In this document: one piece after another, positions 16,657-16,983 of the stretch
How the letters are laid out: each line of letters opens with the position of its first letter
Numbering within the stretch: the first letter of the stretch is position 1
Assembly (NCBI GenBank): GCA_009701945.1
Contig: WLJF01000004.1
Coordinates: 1 to 16,983 of the forward strand
Origin: Actinomycetota bacterium
GTDB taxonomy: Bacteria; Actinomycetota; Actinomycetes; Nanopelagicales; Nanopelagicaceae
Reading direction: 5' to 3'
DNA length: 16,983 nucleotides
Translations under genes and position numbers: made by a program
The notes under the pieces: generated by a model
Told to the model about the DNA's origin: nothing
The model's database searches: none
What the model saw: the letters and a program-made list of their open reading frames with translations, nothing else

Positions 16657-16983
16657 TTACTTACGCTTTGCTGTTTTTTTCTTAGGAGCTATTTTCTTAG
16701 CAGTGCGCTTAGCTGGAGACTTCGATGTTTTCTTAGGTGCAGCGATTGCGGCACGAGTGCGCTTGCTCTCAACACGAATTGGCGCTGATTTCTTGACAGT
16801 TCCATCTTCATTGAGAGAGTTATCAACTACCGCTTGCATCTTCGTTAGTCGTGCAAAAGCTGAATCCAATTTGTCGCGTGATTGAGCGATGGCAGCTTCT
16901 GCTGCAGAAAGTGCTGATGCTTGGGAACGATAGAGACGCTCAGATTCAGCGATGATATCTGCCAGCCATGCGCGATATTCGAC
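16657..16983 (-). CDS. partial protein: long helix plus histone H1-like lysine-rich C-terminal tail
   Basis: The frame is open from the window edge to a TAA at 16659-16657, giving the last 108 residues; the N-terminus is outside. The visible part begins VEYRAWLADIIAESERLYRS and continues as an Ala/Glu/Arg-rich amphipathic stretch, probably a long helix or coiled coil, to about LTKMQAVV. A short linker and then a tail rich in PKK, AKK and KRK (about the last 35 residues) end the protein. A TTG codon at 16869 could look like a start but lies inside the helix. The function is unknown; the tail suggests nucleic-acid or membrane-phosphate binding. It is upstream of, and nearly touching, the acyltransferase gene. 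Confidence 0.75.
   Translation of the reverse strand, partial: VEYRAWLADIIAESERLYRSQASALSAAEAAIAQSRDKLDSAFARLTKMQAVVDNSLNEDGTVKKSAPIRVESKRTRAAIAAPKKTSKSPAKRTAKKIAPKKKTAKRK

Noticed and set aside
16657..16869. A complete 70-residue gene starting at TTG 16869
   Set aside because: The frame stays open to the window edge and the helix continues unbroken upstream, so the TTG is internal and the gene is partial.
16568..16885. Plus-strand frame across the acyltransferase start and the lysine-tailed gene
   Set aside because: It runs antisense to two better supported frames and shows no recognisable motif or ribosome site.

Overview
The window looks like chromosomal DNA from a small-genome actinobacterium of moderate GC (roughly mid-40s % by eye). 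Three things point there: a DUF3039 protein, a ClpS-DUF2017-Mec-CysO-CysM-MurI-Rph-RdgB block that follows the order known from mycobacteria, and many start codons that sit six bases after a TANNNT-like -10 box, as in leaderless actinobacterial mRNAs. The low GC for an actinobacterium and the tight packing suggest a freshwater acI (Nanopelagicales, Planktophila-like) lineage. That placement is inference from style, not from a search.

Layout. Positions 1-127 are the 3' end of the tmRNA gene ssrA, followed by a convergent DUF3039 gene. A divergent argF (ornithine carbamoyltransferase) comes next. Then a three-gene pnt operon (1518-4371) encodes the membrane proton-translocating NAD(P) transhydrogenase with its alpha subunit split in two. 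It runs head-on, with no gap, into a pirin-family gene. The pirin promoter carries a perfect 20-bp palindrome exactly in its -35/-10 spacer. Divergent from it are trhO (tRNA U34 hydroxylase), a GNAT acetyltransferase, a small membrane protein and a secreted GH18-type glycosidase-like protein.

From 9152 to 13945 lies the conserved actinobacterial block. It holds the proteolysis adaptor ClpS, a DUF2017 (AosR-like) protein, the Mec-CysO-CysM sulfur-carrier route to cysteine, glutamate racemase for peptidoglycan, RNase PH and the ITP/XTP pyrophosphatase. The last part (13946-16983) is more individual. It has an unusual membrane protein with a histone-H1-like lysine-rich N-terminus, one transmembrane helix and an Fn3-like C-terminal domain. 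A strong bidirectional terminator follows. On the minus strand are an OafA/OatA-like acyltransferase with an SGNH domain and the 3' part of a helical protein that also ends in an H1-like lysine tail.

No insertion sequence, phage gene, CRISPR array or defence system is visible. Most genes are housekeeping. The items most worth a second look are the H1-like/membrane/Fn3 protein, the lysine-tailed partial gene beside the acyltransferase, and the pirin operator.
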